In this document: piece by piece, positions 1 through 6,363 of the stretch
Layout of the letters: each line of letters begins with the position of its first letter
Numbering within the stretch: position 1 is the stretch's first letter
DNA from: Candidatus Caccousia avistercoris
Lineage (GTDB): Bacteria; Bacillota; Clostridia; Oscillospirales; Acutalibacteraceae
Direction: 5' to 3'
Assembly: GCA_018715025.1 (NCBI GenBank)
Contig: DVMK01000040.1
Location: forward strand, 1-10,239
DNA: 10,239 bases
Made by a program: the position numbers and the translations under genes
Notes under the pieces: generated by a model
Told to the model about the DNA's origin: nothing
The model's input: only the letters and a program-made list of their open reading frames with translations
The model's database searches: none

Positions 1-696
1 CAGGGTCTTGGATTCGTCGATCCGGTACTGGATGTCGTAGTATTTGCGGATTTCCAGCCTGCCGTTCTGGTACTCGAAGTAATGCCCCCCCAGCAGCTTG
101 TACACGTGGCGGAACATGGTTTCTTCGCAGGGAACGTACTCGTAGCATAGGTACTCCGGCAGACGCTCCTCGTTCAGCTCTTTGACAAAATGAGGGTGAG
201 AGAGGAAGGACTTGATTTCAGAGCCGTAGAAGAAATCCCCGTTGTTCTGGTAATAGTAAAAGGGCTTTATGCCGAAAATATCCCGCGCGCCGAACAGCTT
301 TTGGGCGGCGCTGTCCCAAATGACGAAGGCGTACATGCCCCGCAGGCGCTGCAGCAGCCCGGCGCCCCACTCCTCGTAGCCGTGCAGCAGCACCTCGCTG
401 TCGGTAGAGGTCTTGAACACGTGGCCGCTCTCCAGCAGCTCTTTGCGCAGCTCCTGAAAATTGTAAATTTCGCCGTTGAAGGTGAGCACCTTGGTGCCGT
501 CCTCGTTCAGAATGGGCTGGCTGCCGCCCTTCAGGTCGATGATGCTCAGGCGGCGGAAGCCCATGGCAATGTGCTCGTCCACATAATAATCGTCCTGGTC
601 CGGCCCGCGGTGGCGGATCCGATCCGCCATGGCGCGGATCACCGAAGCCCGGTCACCGTCCCAGCCGTTGGTAAAAAAGCCTACAAATCCACACAA
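1..696 (-). CDS. asnB: Asparagine synthase-type glutamine amidotransferase, N-terminal part (AsnB/AsnH-like)
   Basis: The 232 visible codons form a class II glutamine amidotransferase (Ntn) domain; the gene runs off the window before the ATP-pyrophosphatase synthase domain. The protein begins MCGFVGFF, so removal of Met exposes the nucleophilic Cys that hydrolyses glutamine. Other family motifs are RHRGPDQ (about residues 28-34), FRRLSIID, FNGEIYNF (about 73-80), TDSEVL (about 98-103), RDIFGIKPFYY and GSEIKSFL. The start is TTG at 694-696: an in-frame TGA lies at 703-705, three codons upstream, the conserved Cys must be residue 2, and GGAAGGGAA (706-714) serves as ribosome binding site. It is the last visible gene of an operon with an aspartate racemase and a D-aspartate ligase homologue. 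In lactococci the AsnH member of this family amidates D-Asp in peptidoglycan, so that role is inferred here over free asparagine synthesis. The enzyme family is certain; the substrate is not. Confidence 0.95.
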   Translation of the reverse strand, partial: MCGFVGFFTNGWDGDRASVIRAMADRIRHRGPDQDDYYVDEHIAMGFRRLSIIDLKGGSQPILNEDGTKVLTFNGEIYNFQELRKELLESGHVFKTSTDSEVLLHGYEEWGAGLLQRLRGMYAFVIWDSAAQKLFGARDIFGIKPFYYYQNNGDFFYGSEIKSFLSHPHFVKELNEERLPEYLCYEYVPCEETMFRHVYKLLGGHYFEYQNGRLEIRKYYDIQYRIDESKTL

Positions 697-725
697 ACGG
701 TATCATTCCCTTCCAAGTTGTCCTG

Positions 726-1451
726 TCATTCTGAGATAAGCCGCCGGTACTGCGGCTTCAGGGGCTTTCCGCAGGCCAGCACGGCGGCGCGGGCCAGCAC
801 GTCCAGGGCGTCCAGGCAGCCCGCGCCCAGGCCGCAGCCCTCTTTGGCCAGCGAAAGCTCTGTGCAGCCCAGGATGAGGCACTGGGCCCCCTGCCCGCGC
901 AGGGAGGAGGCGGCCTGCCGCAGCAGCTCCCGCTCCACCGGCAGGCCCGCCTTCACGTTGCTGTAAATGACGTGCATAACCATGGCCTGGTGTTCCTCGT
1001 CCGGCGTCAGGCACCGAATGCCCTGCTCTGCCAGGGCCCGCTGGAACAGCCCGGCCTGCACCGTGCCGGTGGTTGCCAGCACCCCCGCGGAGGAAACGCC
1101 GTTCTCTTTCAGGTGGGCGGCGGTTTCCCGCAGGATGTTCAGGAAGGGGACGGACACGGCGGCGGAAAATTCGTCGTAAAAGTAGTGGGAGGTAATGCAG
1201 GGAATGGCCAGGCACCCGGCCCCCAGGGACTCCAGCTTTTTGGCCAGGGCCACAATGGGCGGCAGGGGCGAGGGGTTGCTCCTGTCAAGGATGTAGGCGG
1301 TCCTGTCCGGGATGGAGGGGGATTCCAGCAGGATGGCCTCCAGGTGGTCCTGGTCGCGGGAGGCCTCCGTCATCCGCACCGTAAGCTCTAGAAAGCGGGC
1401 GGTAGCCATGGGCCCCAGGCCGCCGATGATTCCAAGTGTCTTGCTCTGCAT
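726..1451 (-). CDS. racD: Aspartate/glutamate racemase family protein (probable aspartate racemase)
   Basis: This is a 241-residue, cytoplasmic, cofactor-independent racemase of the Asp/Glu/hydantoin racemase family, of usual length. It opens with LGIIGGLGPMAT (residues 6-17), the family N-terminal signature. The two-base mechanism uses two cysteines: Cys85 in IPCITSHYFYD and Cys196 in ILGCTELSL; both are present. The residue after the first Cys is Ile, where many relatives have Asn (PCNT). The ATG start at 1449-1451 follows AGGAG about seven bases upstream. The gene starts 18 nt after the upstream ATP-grasp gene and ends 29 nt before the amidotransferase gene, so it is co-transcribed. The predicted role is to turn L-Asp into D-Asp for the D-aspartate ligase encoded just upstream. 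Glutamate racemase (MurI) is less likely because of the GGLGPMAT signature and the ligase neighbour. Confidence 0.9.
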   Translation of the reverse strand: MQSKTLGIIGGLGPMATARFLELTVRMTEASRDQDHLEAILLESPSIPDRTAYILDRSNPSPLPPIVALAKKLESLGAGCLAIPCITSHYFYDEFSAAVSVPFLNILRETAAHLKENGVSSAGVLATTGTVQAGLFQRALAEQGIRCLTPDEEHQAMVMHVIYSNVKAGLPVERELLRQAASSLRGQGAQCLILGCTELSLAKEGCGLGAGCLDALDVLARAAVLACGKPLKPQYRRLISE

Positions 1452-1469
1452 TCCGCGCTCCTCTCCTGT

Positions 1470-2705
1470 TCAGTCCCGCAGGCTCTTGTTGCCGAAGCAC
1501 TGTTTGTATTTTTTCCGGTAGTTCATCTGGCTCAGGTGGAACTGGACGAACCGCTTGCGGAAGGTGTCGGCCCCGTACCGCATAGACTGGCAGTATTTCC
1601 CTTCCCGAATGAGCTGCCGCGCCTGCCGCTTCAGCTCTTCGTCCTGTACGTAGTGGAAAATCACGTCCTTGGGGATGATGCTCCACAGCACCTGGTTTTC
1701 TGCAATGGTAAGGGGCAGGTCCTTTTCCAGCAGCACGTCGTCCACCAGCCAGCGGGCCATGTTGTACCCGGCGGCCGTCACATAGTAGCTGCTGCGCCCC
1801 TGGCGCAGGTTCATTTCAAACAGCTTGTAGCGGCCGTCACGCGGGTCCAGCTTCATGTCGAAGTTGGCGAAGCCCACGTAGCCCACGCCCTCGAGGAACG
1901 CCCGGATCTGCTGGGAGACGGCCTCGTCGCGGCTGCTGATGATGGCGGCGTAGCTGCCGATGCCCTCGGGGGAATGCTCCTCCAGCAGGGTGCGGCCCAG
2001 GGCCATGAGCTTCACCTTGCCGTCGCCGCCGCAGTAGCAGTTCATGACGCGCATGGCGCTGTCGTCCCCTGGAATGTATTCCTGCAGGATCAGGTGATCC
2101 TGGTAGGAGGAGCCGTAGATGGCGGCCAGAATGGCGTCGAATTCCTGCCGGTTCTGGGCCACGAACACCTTCTTTTTGTGGGGGAAGCTGCAGTTCCAAT
2201 AGGCCACGGAATTGCTGGGCTTGATGATGACGGGGAAGCCGAAGGGGAGCTTCACGTCCCGGTAGGTTTCCGGGCTGCAGGTGGTGGTCTGGGGGAAGGC
2301 GAAGCCGTGCTCCTGGCACACCTGGTAGAAGCTTTCTTTCATGCTCAGCCGCAGAAGCAGGGGTTCGCCGATGCACCGGAACCGGTAGGCGCCCCGCAGG
2401 GCGTCCTGGTTGCGGGCCAGCAGCTTGCTGTAGTTGTCCCCGCAGGAAACCAGCAGCAGCTCGCGCCCCGGGTGCTGCTCTGCAAAGCGGAGCAGCGTGC
2501 GGCAGAACACCTGGTCGTCCTCCAGGTTGGGCTCTGCCACCTCTACGGTGACAATGCGGCTGTGGGCGGTGGCGTTCAGCCGGCCCTTGCCTATGGCGGC
2601 GCTTGTGACCCCGTACGCCTCGTGAAAGGAACGGGCCATGCCGTATACGTTCATGTCGCTGCCCAGCAGCACGGGAAGAAAATCCGGAACGGATGTGGTA
2701 CGCAA
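1470..2705 (-). CDS. aslA: ATP-grasp D-aspartate ligase (Aslfm/AslA-like), peptidoglycan cross-bridge
   Basis: This 411-residue protein resembles the enterococcal/lactococcal D-aspartate ligase over most of its length, judged from memory of the family. The N-terminus has PVLLGSDMNVYGMARSFHEA (11-30). ATP-grasp elements follow: IIKPSNS with Lys162, QEYIPGDDSAMRV (208-220), GFANFDMKLDPRDG (278-291) and FEMNLRQGRSS (296-306), where Glu297 and Asn299 should bind magnesium. The family activates the beta-carboxyl of D-Asp with ATP and joins it to the side-chain amine of the third residue (L-Lys) of UDP-MurNAc-pentapeptide, in the cytoplasm. The start is TTG at 2703-2705, seven bases after AGGAGG (2713-2718); the ATG at 2710-2712 is out of frame. 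It is the first gene of the operon with the racemase and amidotransferase, which supports the assignment. An ATP-grasp ligase acting on another carboxylate/amine pair remains possible. Confidence 0.88.
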   Translation of the reverse strand: MRTTSVPDFLPVLLGSDMNVYGMARSFHEAYGVTSAAIGKGRLNATAHSRIVTVEVAEPNLEDDQVFCRTLLRFAEQHPGRELLLVSCGDNYSKLLARNQDALRGAYRFRCIGEPLLLRLSMKESFYQVCQEHGFAFPQTTTCSPETYRDVKLPFGFPVIIKPSNSVAYWNCSFPHKKKVFVAQNRQEFDAILAAIYGSSYQDHLILQEYIPGDDSAMRVMNCYCGGDGKVKLMALGRTLLEEHSPEGIGSYAAIISSRDEAVSQQIRAFLEGVGYVGFANFDMKLDPRDGRYKLFEMNLRQGRSSYYVTAAGYNMARWLVDDVLLEKDLPLTIAENQVLWSIIPKDVIFHYVQDEELKRQARQLIREGKYCQSMRYGADTFRKRFVQFHLSQMNYRKKYKQCFGNKSLRD

Positions 2706-2744
2706 GGAGCATCCTCCTAGTTCTCAAAGAATTGTCAGGCAGAT

Positions 2745-2766
2745 CCCCGCAGGCGCGCCCGCGGGG
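2745..2766 (-). promoter_or_regulatory. GC-rich palindromic leader hairpin of the aslA operon
   Basis: A 22-bp near-perfect palindrome has arms CCCCGC and GCGGGG around one A/C mismatch and a central GGCGCGCC. It lies a few bases after the expected transcription start of the minus-strand promoter, hence at the 5' end of the aslA mRNA and about 26 nt before its ribosome binding site. No U tract follows, so it is not an ordinary terminator. It may stabilise the transcript or bind a regulator as DNA; the function is unknown. Confidence 0.5.
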
Positions 2767-2776
2767 TGCTTTTGTT

Positions 2777-2805
2777 ATTATACTCTCCATGGGGAAAAAA
2801 AACAA
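2777..2805 (-). promoter_or_regulatory. Sigma-A promoter of the aslA-racD-asnB operon
   Basis: On the minus strand, -35 TTGTTT (2805-2800) and a perfect -10 TATAAT (2782-2777) are separated by 17 bp. Transcription should start near 2770, giving a leader of about 65 nt before the TTG start of the ligase gene. An A8 tract (T8 on the coding strand) overlaps the -35 side of the spacer. Confidence 0.75.
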
Positions 2806-2828
2806 GGAACACACCGGGGAATTTCGCA

Positions 2829-2846
2829 GGGCCGCAGGATTGGCCC
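2829..2846. promoter_or_regulatory. Inverted repeat between the divergent aslA and feo promoters
   Basis: GGGCC (2829-2833) and GGCCC (2842-2846) form a dyad separated by 8 bp, six bases upstream of the feo -35 box. Position and symmetry fit a dimeric regulator site, but a 5-bp arm in GC-rich DNA can occur by chance, and it matches no operator I know. Confidence 0.25.
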
Positions 2847-2852
2847 GATGTC

Positions 2853-2881
2853 TTGACATTCCCACAGGGAGATTTTACAAT
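2853..2881 (+). promoter_or_regulatory. Sigma-A promoter of the feo operon
   Basis: A perfect -35 TTGACA (2853-2858) and -10 TACAAT (2876-2881) are separated by 17 bp. The expected start is near 2888, leaving a leader of about 90 nt before feoA. The -35 boxes of the divergent aslA and feo promoters are about 48 bp apart, so one bound protein could affect both. I saw no convincing Fur or DtxR-type iron box. Confidence 0.8.
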
Positions 2882-2918
2882 ACAAGGGAGAGGGAATACT
2901 CCAAACAGGCAGCAGGTT

Positions 2919-2943
2919 CCCGGCAGGCGGAAAGGCCGCCGGG
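2919..2943 (+). promoter_or_regulatory. Hairpin in the feoA leader
   Basis: CCCGGC (2919-2924) pairs with GCCGGG (2938-2943). An inner GGC/GCC step follows after one bulged A, with loop GGAAAG, giving about nine GC-rich pairs. It sits midway in the feo leader, about 33 nt before the feoA start. The following CTTTGCG is not a terminator U tract. It could affect leader stability or regulate in response to a signal; it matches no riboswitch class I recognise. Confidence 0.4.
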
Positions 2944-2976
2944 CTTTGCGCAGAGAAGGGAAAGGGACCGGATTTT

Positions 2977-3207
2977 ATGACGTTGGATCAGCTTGCCGTT
3001 GGAAAGGCGGCAAAAATTACGGCGGTGAACGGGGAGGGCGCCCTGCGCCGCCATCTGCTTGACATGGGCCTCACCCCCAGAACCACGGTGATGGTGCGGA
3101 AGGTGGCCCCCATGGGGGACCCCATTGAGCTGCACCTGCGGGGGTACGAGCTTACCCTTCGCCTGGAGGACGCCAGAAGCATTGAGGTGGAGGAGGGGGC
3201 CGAATGA
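2977..3207 (+). CDS. feoA: Ferrous iron transport protein A
   Basis: This 76-residue cytoplasmic protein has the SH3-like FeoA fold. Visible family features are MTLDQLAVGKAAKI at the N-terminus, the central RRHLLDMGLTP (24-34) and GDPIELHLRGYELTLR (47-62). FeoA supports FeoB-mediated Fe2+ uptake, probably by binding FeoB. The length is typical for a stand-alone FeoA. The ATG is preceded by a purine-rich stretch (AAGGGAAAGGG, 2956-2966) placed somewhat far upstream. It is the first gene of the feo operon, behind a consensus promoter, and its stop overlaps the feoB start by ATGA, so translation is probably coupled. Confidence 0.95.
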   Translation: MTLDQLAVGKAAKITAVNGEGALRRHLLDMGLTPRTTVMVRKVAPMGDPIELHLRGYELTLRLEDARSIEVEEGAE

Positions 3208-5207
3208 CAGTATTTGCGTTGGTGGGCAACCAGAACTGCGGCAAAACCACCCTGTTCAACCAGCTGACCGGCTCTAACCAGCATGTGGGGAACTTCCCCG
3301 GCGTGACCGTGGAGCGGAAGGAGGGGACCATCCGCGGCCAGGAGGCCACCGTGGTGGACCTGCCCGGCATCTACTCCATCTCCCCCTACACCAGCGAGGA
3401 GATTGTCACCCGGGATTTCATCATCAACGAGCACCCCGACGGCATCATCAATATTGTGGACGCCACCAACATCGAGCGGAACCTGTACCTGACCATGCAG
3501 CTCATCGAGCTGAACGTGCCCATGGTGGTGGCCCTGAACATGATGGACGAGGTGCGGGGCAACGGGGGCACCATAAAGCTGGACGCCTTCCAGGAGGAAC
3601 TGGGCGTGCCGGTGGTGCCTATTTCCGCCAGCAAAAACGAGGGCGTGGGCGAGCTGGTGGCCGTGGCCATGGAGACCGCCCAGAAAAAGCAGAAGCCCAA
3701 ACGGCAGGACTTCTGCTCCGGGGCGGTGCACCGGGCCATTCACGCGGTGGCCCACATGGTGGAGGACCACGCAGAGCGCATCGGCGTGCCCAGCCGCTTT
3801 GCCGCCACCAAGCTGGTGGAGGGCGACAAGCCCATGCAGGAGTCGCTGCAGCTGTCGGACAATGAGAAGGACATGATTGAGCACAGCGTCACCGAGATGG
3901 AGCAGGAGCTGGGCACCGACCGGGAGGCCGCCATGGCGGACATGCGGTACAGCTTTATTGAGCGCCTCTGCGCCGACACGGTGGTAAAGCCCCACGAAAG
4001 CCGGGAGCACGCCCGCTCTGTGCGCATTGACGGCCTGCTGACCCACAAGTATTTCGCCATTCCCATTTTTATTTTGATTATGGCGTTCATTTTCTGGCTT
4101 ACCTTCGGGCTGGTGGGCTCCTTCCTCAGCGACCTGCTCTCCGGCGGCATCGACTGGCTGACCGGCGTGGTGGACGGCGCCCTGGAATCCTACGGCATCA
4201 ACCCGGTGGTGCAGTCCCTTGTGGTGGACGGCGTGTTTGCCGGGGTGGGCAGCATGCTTTCGTTCCTGCCCACCATTGTGGTGCTGTTTTTGTGCCTTTC
4301 CCTGCTGGAGGACAGCGGCTACATGGCCCGGGTGGCCTTCGTCATGGACAAGCTGCTGCGGAAGATCGGCCTTTCCGGCCGCAGCTTCGTGCCCATGCTC
4401 ATCGGCTTCGGCTGCACGGTGCCCGCCGTCATGGCCACCCGCACCCTTTCCAGCGAGCGGGACCGGCGCATGACCATTCTGCTCACGCCCTTTGTGAGCT
4501 GCAGTGCGAAAATTCCCATTTACGCCATGTTTACCCAGGCCTTTTTCCCCAACCAGGGCGCCCTGGTCATGACGGTGCTCTATTTTACCGGCATAGCGGT
4601 GGGGGTTCTGGTGGGCCTGGTGATGAAAAAGACCGCCTTTCACGGCCAGCCCGTCCCCTTTGTGATGGAACTGCCCAACTACCGGCTGCCCAGCCCGAAA
4701 AGCGTGGGCCTGCTGCTGTGGGACAAGGCCAAGGATTTCCTGGAGCGGGCCTTCACCATCATCTTCGCCGCCTCCATCGTCATCTGGTTTTTGCAGACCT
4801 TTGATTCCCGCCTGAACGTGGTGACAGACAACACCCAGAGCCTGCTGGCCATGCTGGGGCAGTTCCTGGCCCCCGCCTTCGCCCCCCTGGGCTTTGGGGA
4901 CTGGCGCATCACCACCGCCCTCATCACCGGGTTTACCGCCAAAGAGGCGGTGGTCAGCACCCTTACGGTGCTGACGGGGGCCAGCGCCGCCAGCCTGCCC
5001 ACGGTGCTGGCCGGTATGTTTACGCCCCTTTCCGCCTGCTCTTTCCTGCTGTTCACCCTGCTGTACACCCCCTGCGTGGCGGCGATCTCTGTGGTGAAGA
5101 ACGAGATGCACAGCGGCCTGCGGGCCCTGGGCGTGGTGCTGTTCCAAACCGGCCTGGCCTGGGCGGCGGCGTTCCTGTTCTACTCCGTGGCCAGCCTGTT
5201 TGCGTGA
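3204..5207 (+). CDS. feoB: Ferrous iron transport protein B (GTPase-linked Fe2+ permease)
   Basis: This 667-residue inner-membrane Fe2+ transporter has an N-terminal G domain. It shows G1 GNQNCGKT (8-15), the G2 Thr in GVTVE (about 35), G3 DLPG (52-55), G4 NMMD (112-115) and G5 SAS (141-143). A helical GDI-like spacer (about 165-275) follows, then the membrane region from about residue 283. The two Gate repeats are visible: PMLIGFGCTVPAVMATRT (397-413, Cys404) and SCSAKIPIYAMF (432-443, Cys433), with a further Cys in LYTPCVAAISV (Cys624). GFTAKEAVVSTL (576-587) is also typical. The gene overlaps feoA by 4 nt behind GGAGGAGGGGG, and is followed after 9 nt by a small Cys-rich protein gene. The protein looks complete; the length is slightly below proteobacterial FeoB, as common in Clostridia. 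Transport is inferred for Fe2+; some clostridial FeoB may also move Mn2+. Confidence 0.98.
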   Translation: MTVFALVGNQNCGKTTLFNQLTGSNQHVGNFPGVTVERKEGTIRGQEATVVDLPGIYSISPYTSEEIVTRDFIINEHPDGIINIVDATNIERNLYLTMQLIELNVPMVVALNMMDEVRGNGGTIKLDAFQEELGVPVVPISASKNEGVGELVAVAMETAQKKQKPKRQDFCSGAVHRAIHAVAHMVEDHAERIGVPSRFAATKLVEGDKPMQESLQLSDNEKDMIEHSVTEMEQELGTDREAAMADMRYSFIERLCADTVVKPHESREHARSVRIDGLLTHKYFAIPIFILIMAFIFWLTFGLVGSFLSDLLSGGIDWLTGVVDGALESYGINPVVQSLVVDGVFAGVGSMLSFLPTIVVLFLCLSLLEDSGYMARVAFVMDKLLRKIGLSGRSFVPMLIGFGCTVPAVMATRTLSSERDRRMTILLTPFVSCSAKIPIYAMFTQAFFPNQGALVMTVLYFTGIAVGVLVGLVMKKTAFHGQPVPFVMELPNYRLPSPKSVGLLLWDKAKDFLERAFTIIFAASIVIWFLQTFDSRLNVVTDNTQSLLAMLGQFLAPAFAPLGFGDWRITTALITGFTAKEAVVSTLTVLTGASAASLPTVLAGMFTPLSACSFLLFTLLYTPCVAAISVVKNEMHSGLRALGVVLFQTGLAWAAAFLFYSVASLFA

Positions 5208-5216
5208 GGCTGCCCC

Positions 5217-5354
5217 ATGTCGCCCGCCGACTGGTGCATCCTCCTGGCCCTGGGCCTGCTGCTGTTTTTCGCCCTGCGCCGCATCCGCCGGGGCGGGGGC
5301 GGCTGTTCCGGCTGCTGCGGCGACTGCTCCCAGTGCCATAAAAAGAGGAAATAA
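5217..5354 (+). CDS. FeoB-associated Cys-rich membrane protein (45 aa)
   Basis: This small gene has ATG at 5217-5219 and TAA at 5352-5354. The protein starts MSPADW, has one hydrophobic segment (residues 7-20, CILLALGLLLFFAL), then a basic RRIRR stretch, a Gly run and a Cys cluster CSGCCGDCSQC (30-40), ending HKKRK. This architecture (one membrane helix, positive cytoplasmic side, CxxCCxxCxxC) matches the FeoB-associated Cys-rich family found after feoB in Firmicutes. Cysteines may bind iron or an Fe-S cluster near the FeoB exit, but the role is not established. It starts 9 nt after feoB with a weak GAGG ribosome binding site, so its translation probably depends on that of feoB. Confidence 0.88.
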   Translation: MSPADWCILLALGLLLFFALRRIRRGGGGCSGCCGDCSQCHKKRK

Positions 5355-5357
5355 AAC

Positions 5358-5398
5358 CCAGGAACCCCCTGCCGCGCTGTGCGGCGGGGGGTTCCTGG
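5358..5398. terminator. Strong hairpin between convergent feo operon and DUF378 gene
   Basis: An 18-bp stem pairs CCAGGAACCCCCTGCCGC (5358-5375) with 5381-5398, with one T-G wobble and loop GCTGT. On the minus strand it is followed by a T-rich stretch (GGGTTTTATTTCC), making it a good intrinsic terminator for the DUF378 gene. On the plus strand no T tract follows, so for the feo operon it is an imperfect terminator or a 3'-end stabiliser. Confidence 0.8.
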
Positions 5399-5429
5399 CA
5401 GGGTATGAATTTCCCAGCGGCGCTTTTGG

Positions 5430-5642
5430 CTACATGGTGGTGTGGGCCGGTTCGGTGTCGTCCCGGAACAGCAGAGAGATGCACCAGAGGGCGCAGACCG
5501 CTACCAGGGTGTACACAATGCGGCTCAGCAGGGCGGACTGACCGCCAAAAATCCATGCGACAATGTCAAACTGGAAAATCCCGATGGACCCCCAGTTGAT
5601 ACCGCCGATAATCAAAAGCGTCAGTGCAATTTTGTCCAGCAT
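5430..5642 (-). CDS. DUF378 family small membrane protein
   Basis: This 70-residue protein has two predicted membrane helices: about residues 5-25, including the family signature LLIIGGINWGSIGIF, and about 39-60 (SRIVYTLVAVCALWCISLLF). A short hydrophilic tail with DDTEPAHTTM follows. The length and the GxNWGxxG motif fit DUF378 (YuzA-like) proteins, whose function is unknown. The ATG at 5640-5642 is preceded by AGAGG about ten bases upstream. It is a lone gene on the minus strand, divergent from the acetyltransferase gene and ending before a strong terminator. No clear promoter was found; TTGTCA around 5705-5700 is a weak -35 candidate without a matching -10. Confidence 0.88.
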   Translation of the reverse strand: MLDKIALTLLIIGGINWGSIGIFQFDIVAWIFGGQSALLSRIVYTLVAVCALWCISLLFRDDTEPAHTTM

Positions 5643-5699
5643 ATTTGTTCATCCTCTCTCATTGGATTCTTTTGTGAAATAGGAGGACAAGGTCTATTC

Positions 5700-5729
5700 T
5701 TGACAAAGGGGCCTTTTTTATTCCAAAAT
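5700..5729 (+). promoter_or_regulatory. Candidate promoter of the GNAT gene
   Basis: A perfect -35 TTGACA (5700-5705) is followed after 18 bp by a weak -10 CAAAAT (5724-5729). The expected start is near 5736, about 38 nt before the ATG. A small palindrome, AAAGGGGCCTTT (5705-5716), lies in the spacer. Confidence 0.45.
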
Positions 5730-5774
5730 AGGAAAGAACATTTTGGCAGGACTGCCAGGGAAAGAGTGAAAAAG

Positions 5775-6248
5775 ATGGAAATTAAAAAAATTGAGGAAAA
5801 CAAGCGGGATTATATGCCGCTGCTGCTTCTGGGGGACGAGCAGGAGAGCATGGTGGAGCGCTACCTGGACCGGGGCGACCTGTTCGCCCTGTTCGACGGC
5901 GGCCTGCGGGCGGTGTGCGTGGTGACCCGGGAAGGGGAGGGCGTGTACGAGCTGAAAAACCTGGCGGTGGACACGCCCTTCCAGCGCCGGGGCCTGGGCC
6001 GCATGCTGGTGGAGTTTGTGTGGGAACGCTACCAGCCCCAGTGCCGCACCCTGCTGGTGGGCACCGGCGACAGCCCCCTCACCCTTCCCTTTTACCAGGC
6101 CTGCGGCTTCGTGTTTTCCCACCGGGTGGCGAATTTCTTCCTGGAGCACTACGACCACCCTATCTTTGAGGGCGGCAGGCAGCTGGTGGATATGGTGTAT
6201 TTGAAGCGCACCGCCCCCGGCGGGGAGGAGGAAGCCCCCCGGGCGTGA
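5775..6248 (+). CDS. GNAT family N-acetyltransferase (YvbK-like)
   Basis: The protein is 157 residues from the ATG at 5775 (MEIKKIEENKRDYMPLLLLGD). The acetyl-CoA binding motif A is NLAVDTPFQRRGLGRMLVEF, with the QRRGLG pyrophosphate loop. The second half, TGDSPLTLPFYQACGF followed by NFFLEHYDHPIFEGG, matches YvbK-type acetyltransferases of Firmicutes. Their acceptor substrate is unknown; a small amine is the general expectation. The reading frame is open upstream to 5442, but the family N-terminus supports 5775. An in-frame GTG at 5766 has a better-placed AGGG and would add three residues, so the start is uncertain by that much. The gene stands alone between two divergent/convergent neighbours and ends before a strong hairpin. 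The C-terminal tail is Glu/Ala/Pro-rich and not conserved-looking. Confidence 0.88.
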   Translation: MEIKKIEENKRDYMPLLLLGDEQESMVERYLDRGDLFALFDGGLRAVCVVTREGEGVYELKNLAVDTPFQRRGLGRMLVEFVWERYQPQCRTLLVGTGDSPLTLPFYQACGFVFSHRVANFFLEHYDHPIFEGGRQLVDMVYLKRTAPGGEEEAPRA

Positions 6249-6298
6249 GGGGCGGCGGCCCCTTCCTGAAAAACGGGACTATGCCGCCGGAAGATAAG

Positions 6299-6337
6299 GG
6301 AACCCCCTGCCTGGACGGACGCCGGGCAGGGGGTTCC
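6299..6337. terminator. Hairpin between convergent GNAT and lipoprotein genes
   Basis: A perfect 13-bp stem pairs GGAACCCCCTGCC (6299-6311) with GGCAGGGGGTTCC (6325-6337) around a 13-nt loop. It lies 50 nt after the GNAT stop and 26 nt beyond the lipoprotein stop on the other strand. Only a modest T-rich stretch (CTTATCTTCC) follows on the minus strand and none on the plus strand. It probably serves as a shared terminator or 3'-end stabiliser. The arm is the same as in the hairpin at 5358-5398. Confidence 0.65.
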
Positions 6338-6363
6338 TCTGATAACGGGGGCGGGGCGGCGCC

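Noticed and set aside
190..966. A 258-codon plus-strand open frame across the amidotransferase/racemase junction
   Set aside because: The minus strand carries clear class II amidotransferase and racemase sequences with proper starts, so the plus frame is a shadow.
2710..2712. ATG as start of the D-Asp ligase
   Set aside because: It is out of frame with the ligase and directly abuts AGGAGG; the TTG at 2703-2705 is in frame with ideal spacing.
2853..2976. Metal or other riboswitch in the feo leader
   Set aside because: The leader is only about 90 nt, and apart from the single hairpin I saw no conserved riboswitch core or expression platform.
2988..5339. A 783-codon open frame on the minus strand opposite feoB
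   Set aside because: It is antisense to feoA/feoB, is dominated by His/Gly/Gln/Ala low-complexity residues, and has no domain. It is an artefact of GC-rich third positions in feoB.
5442..5774. N-terminal extension of the GNAT open frame by about 111 codons
   Set aside because: It overlaps the DUF378 gene on the other strand, lacks GNAT-like sequence and crosses the candidate promoter. Family alignment points to the start at 5775 or 5766.
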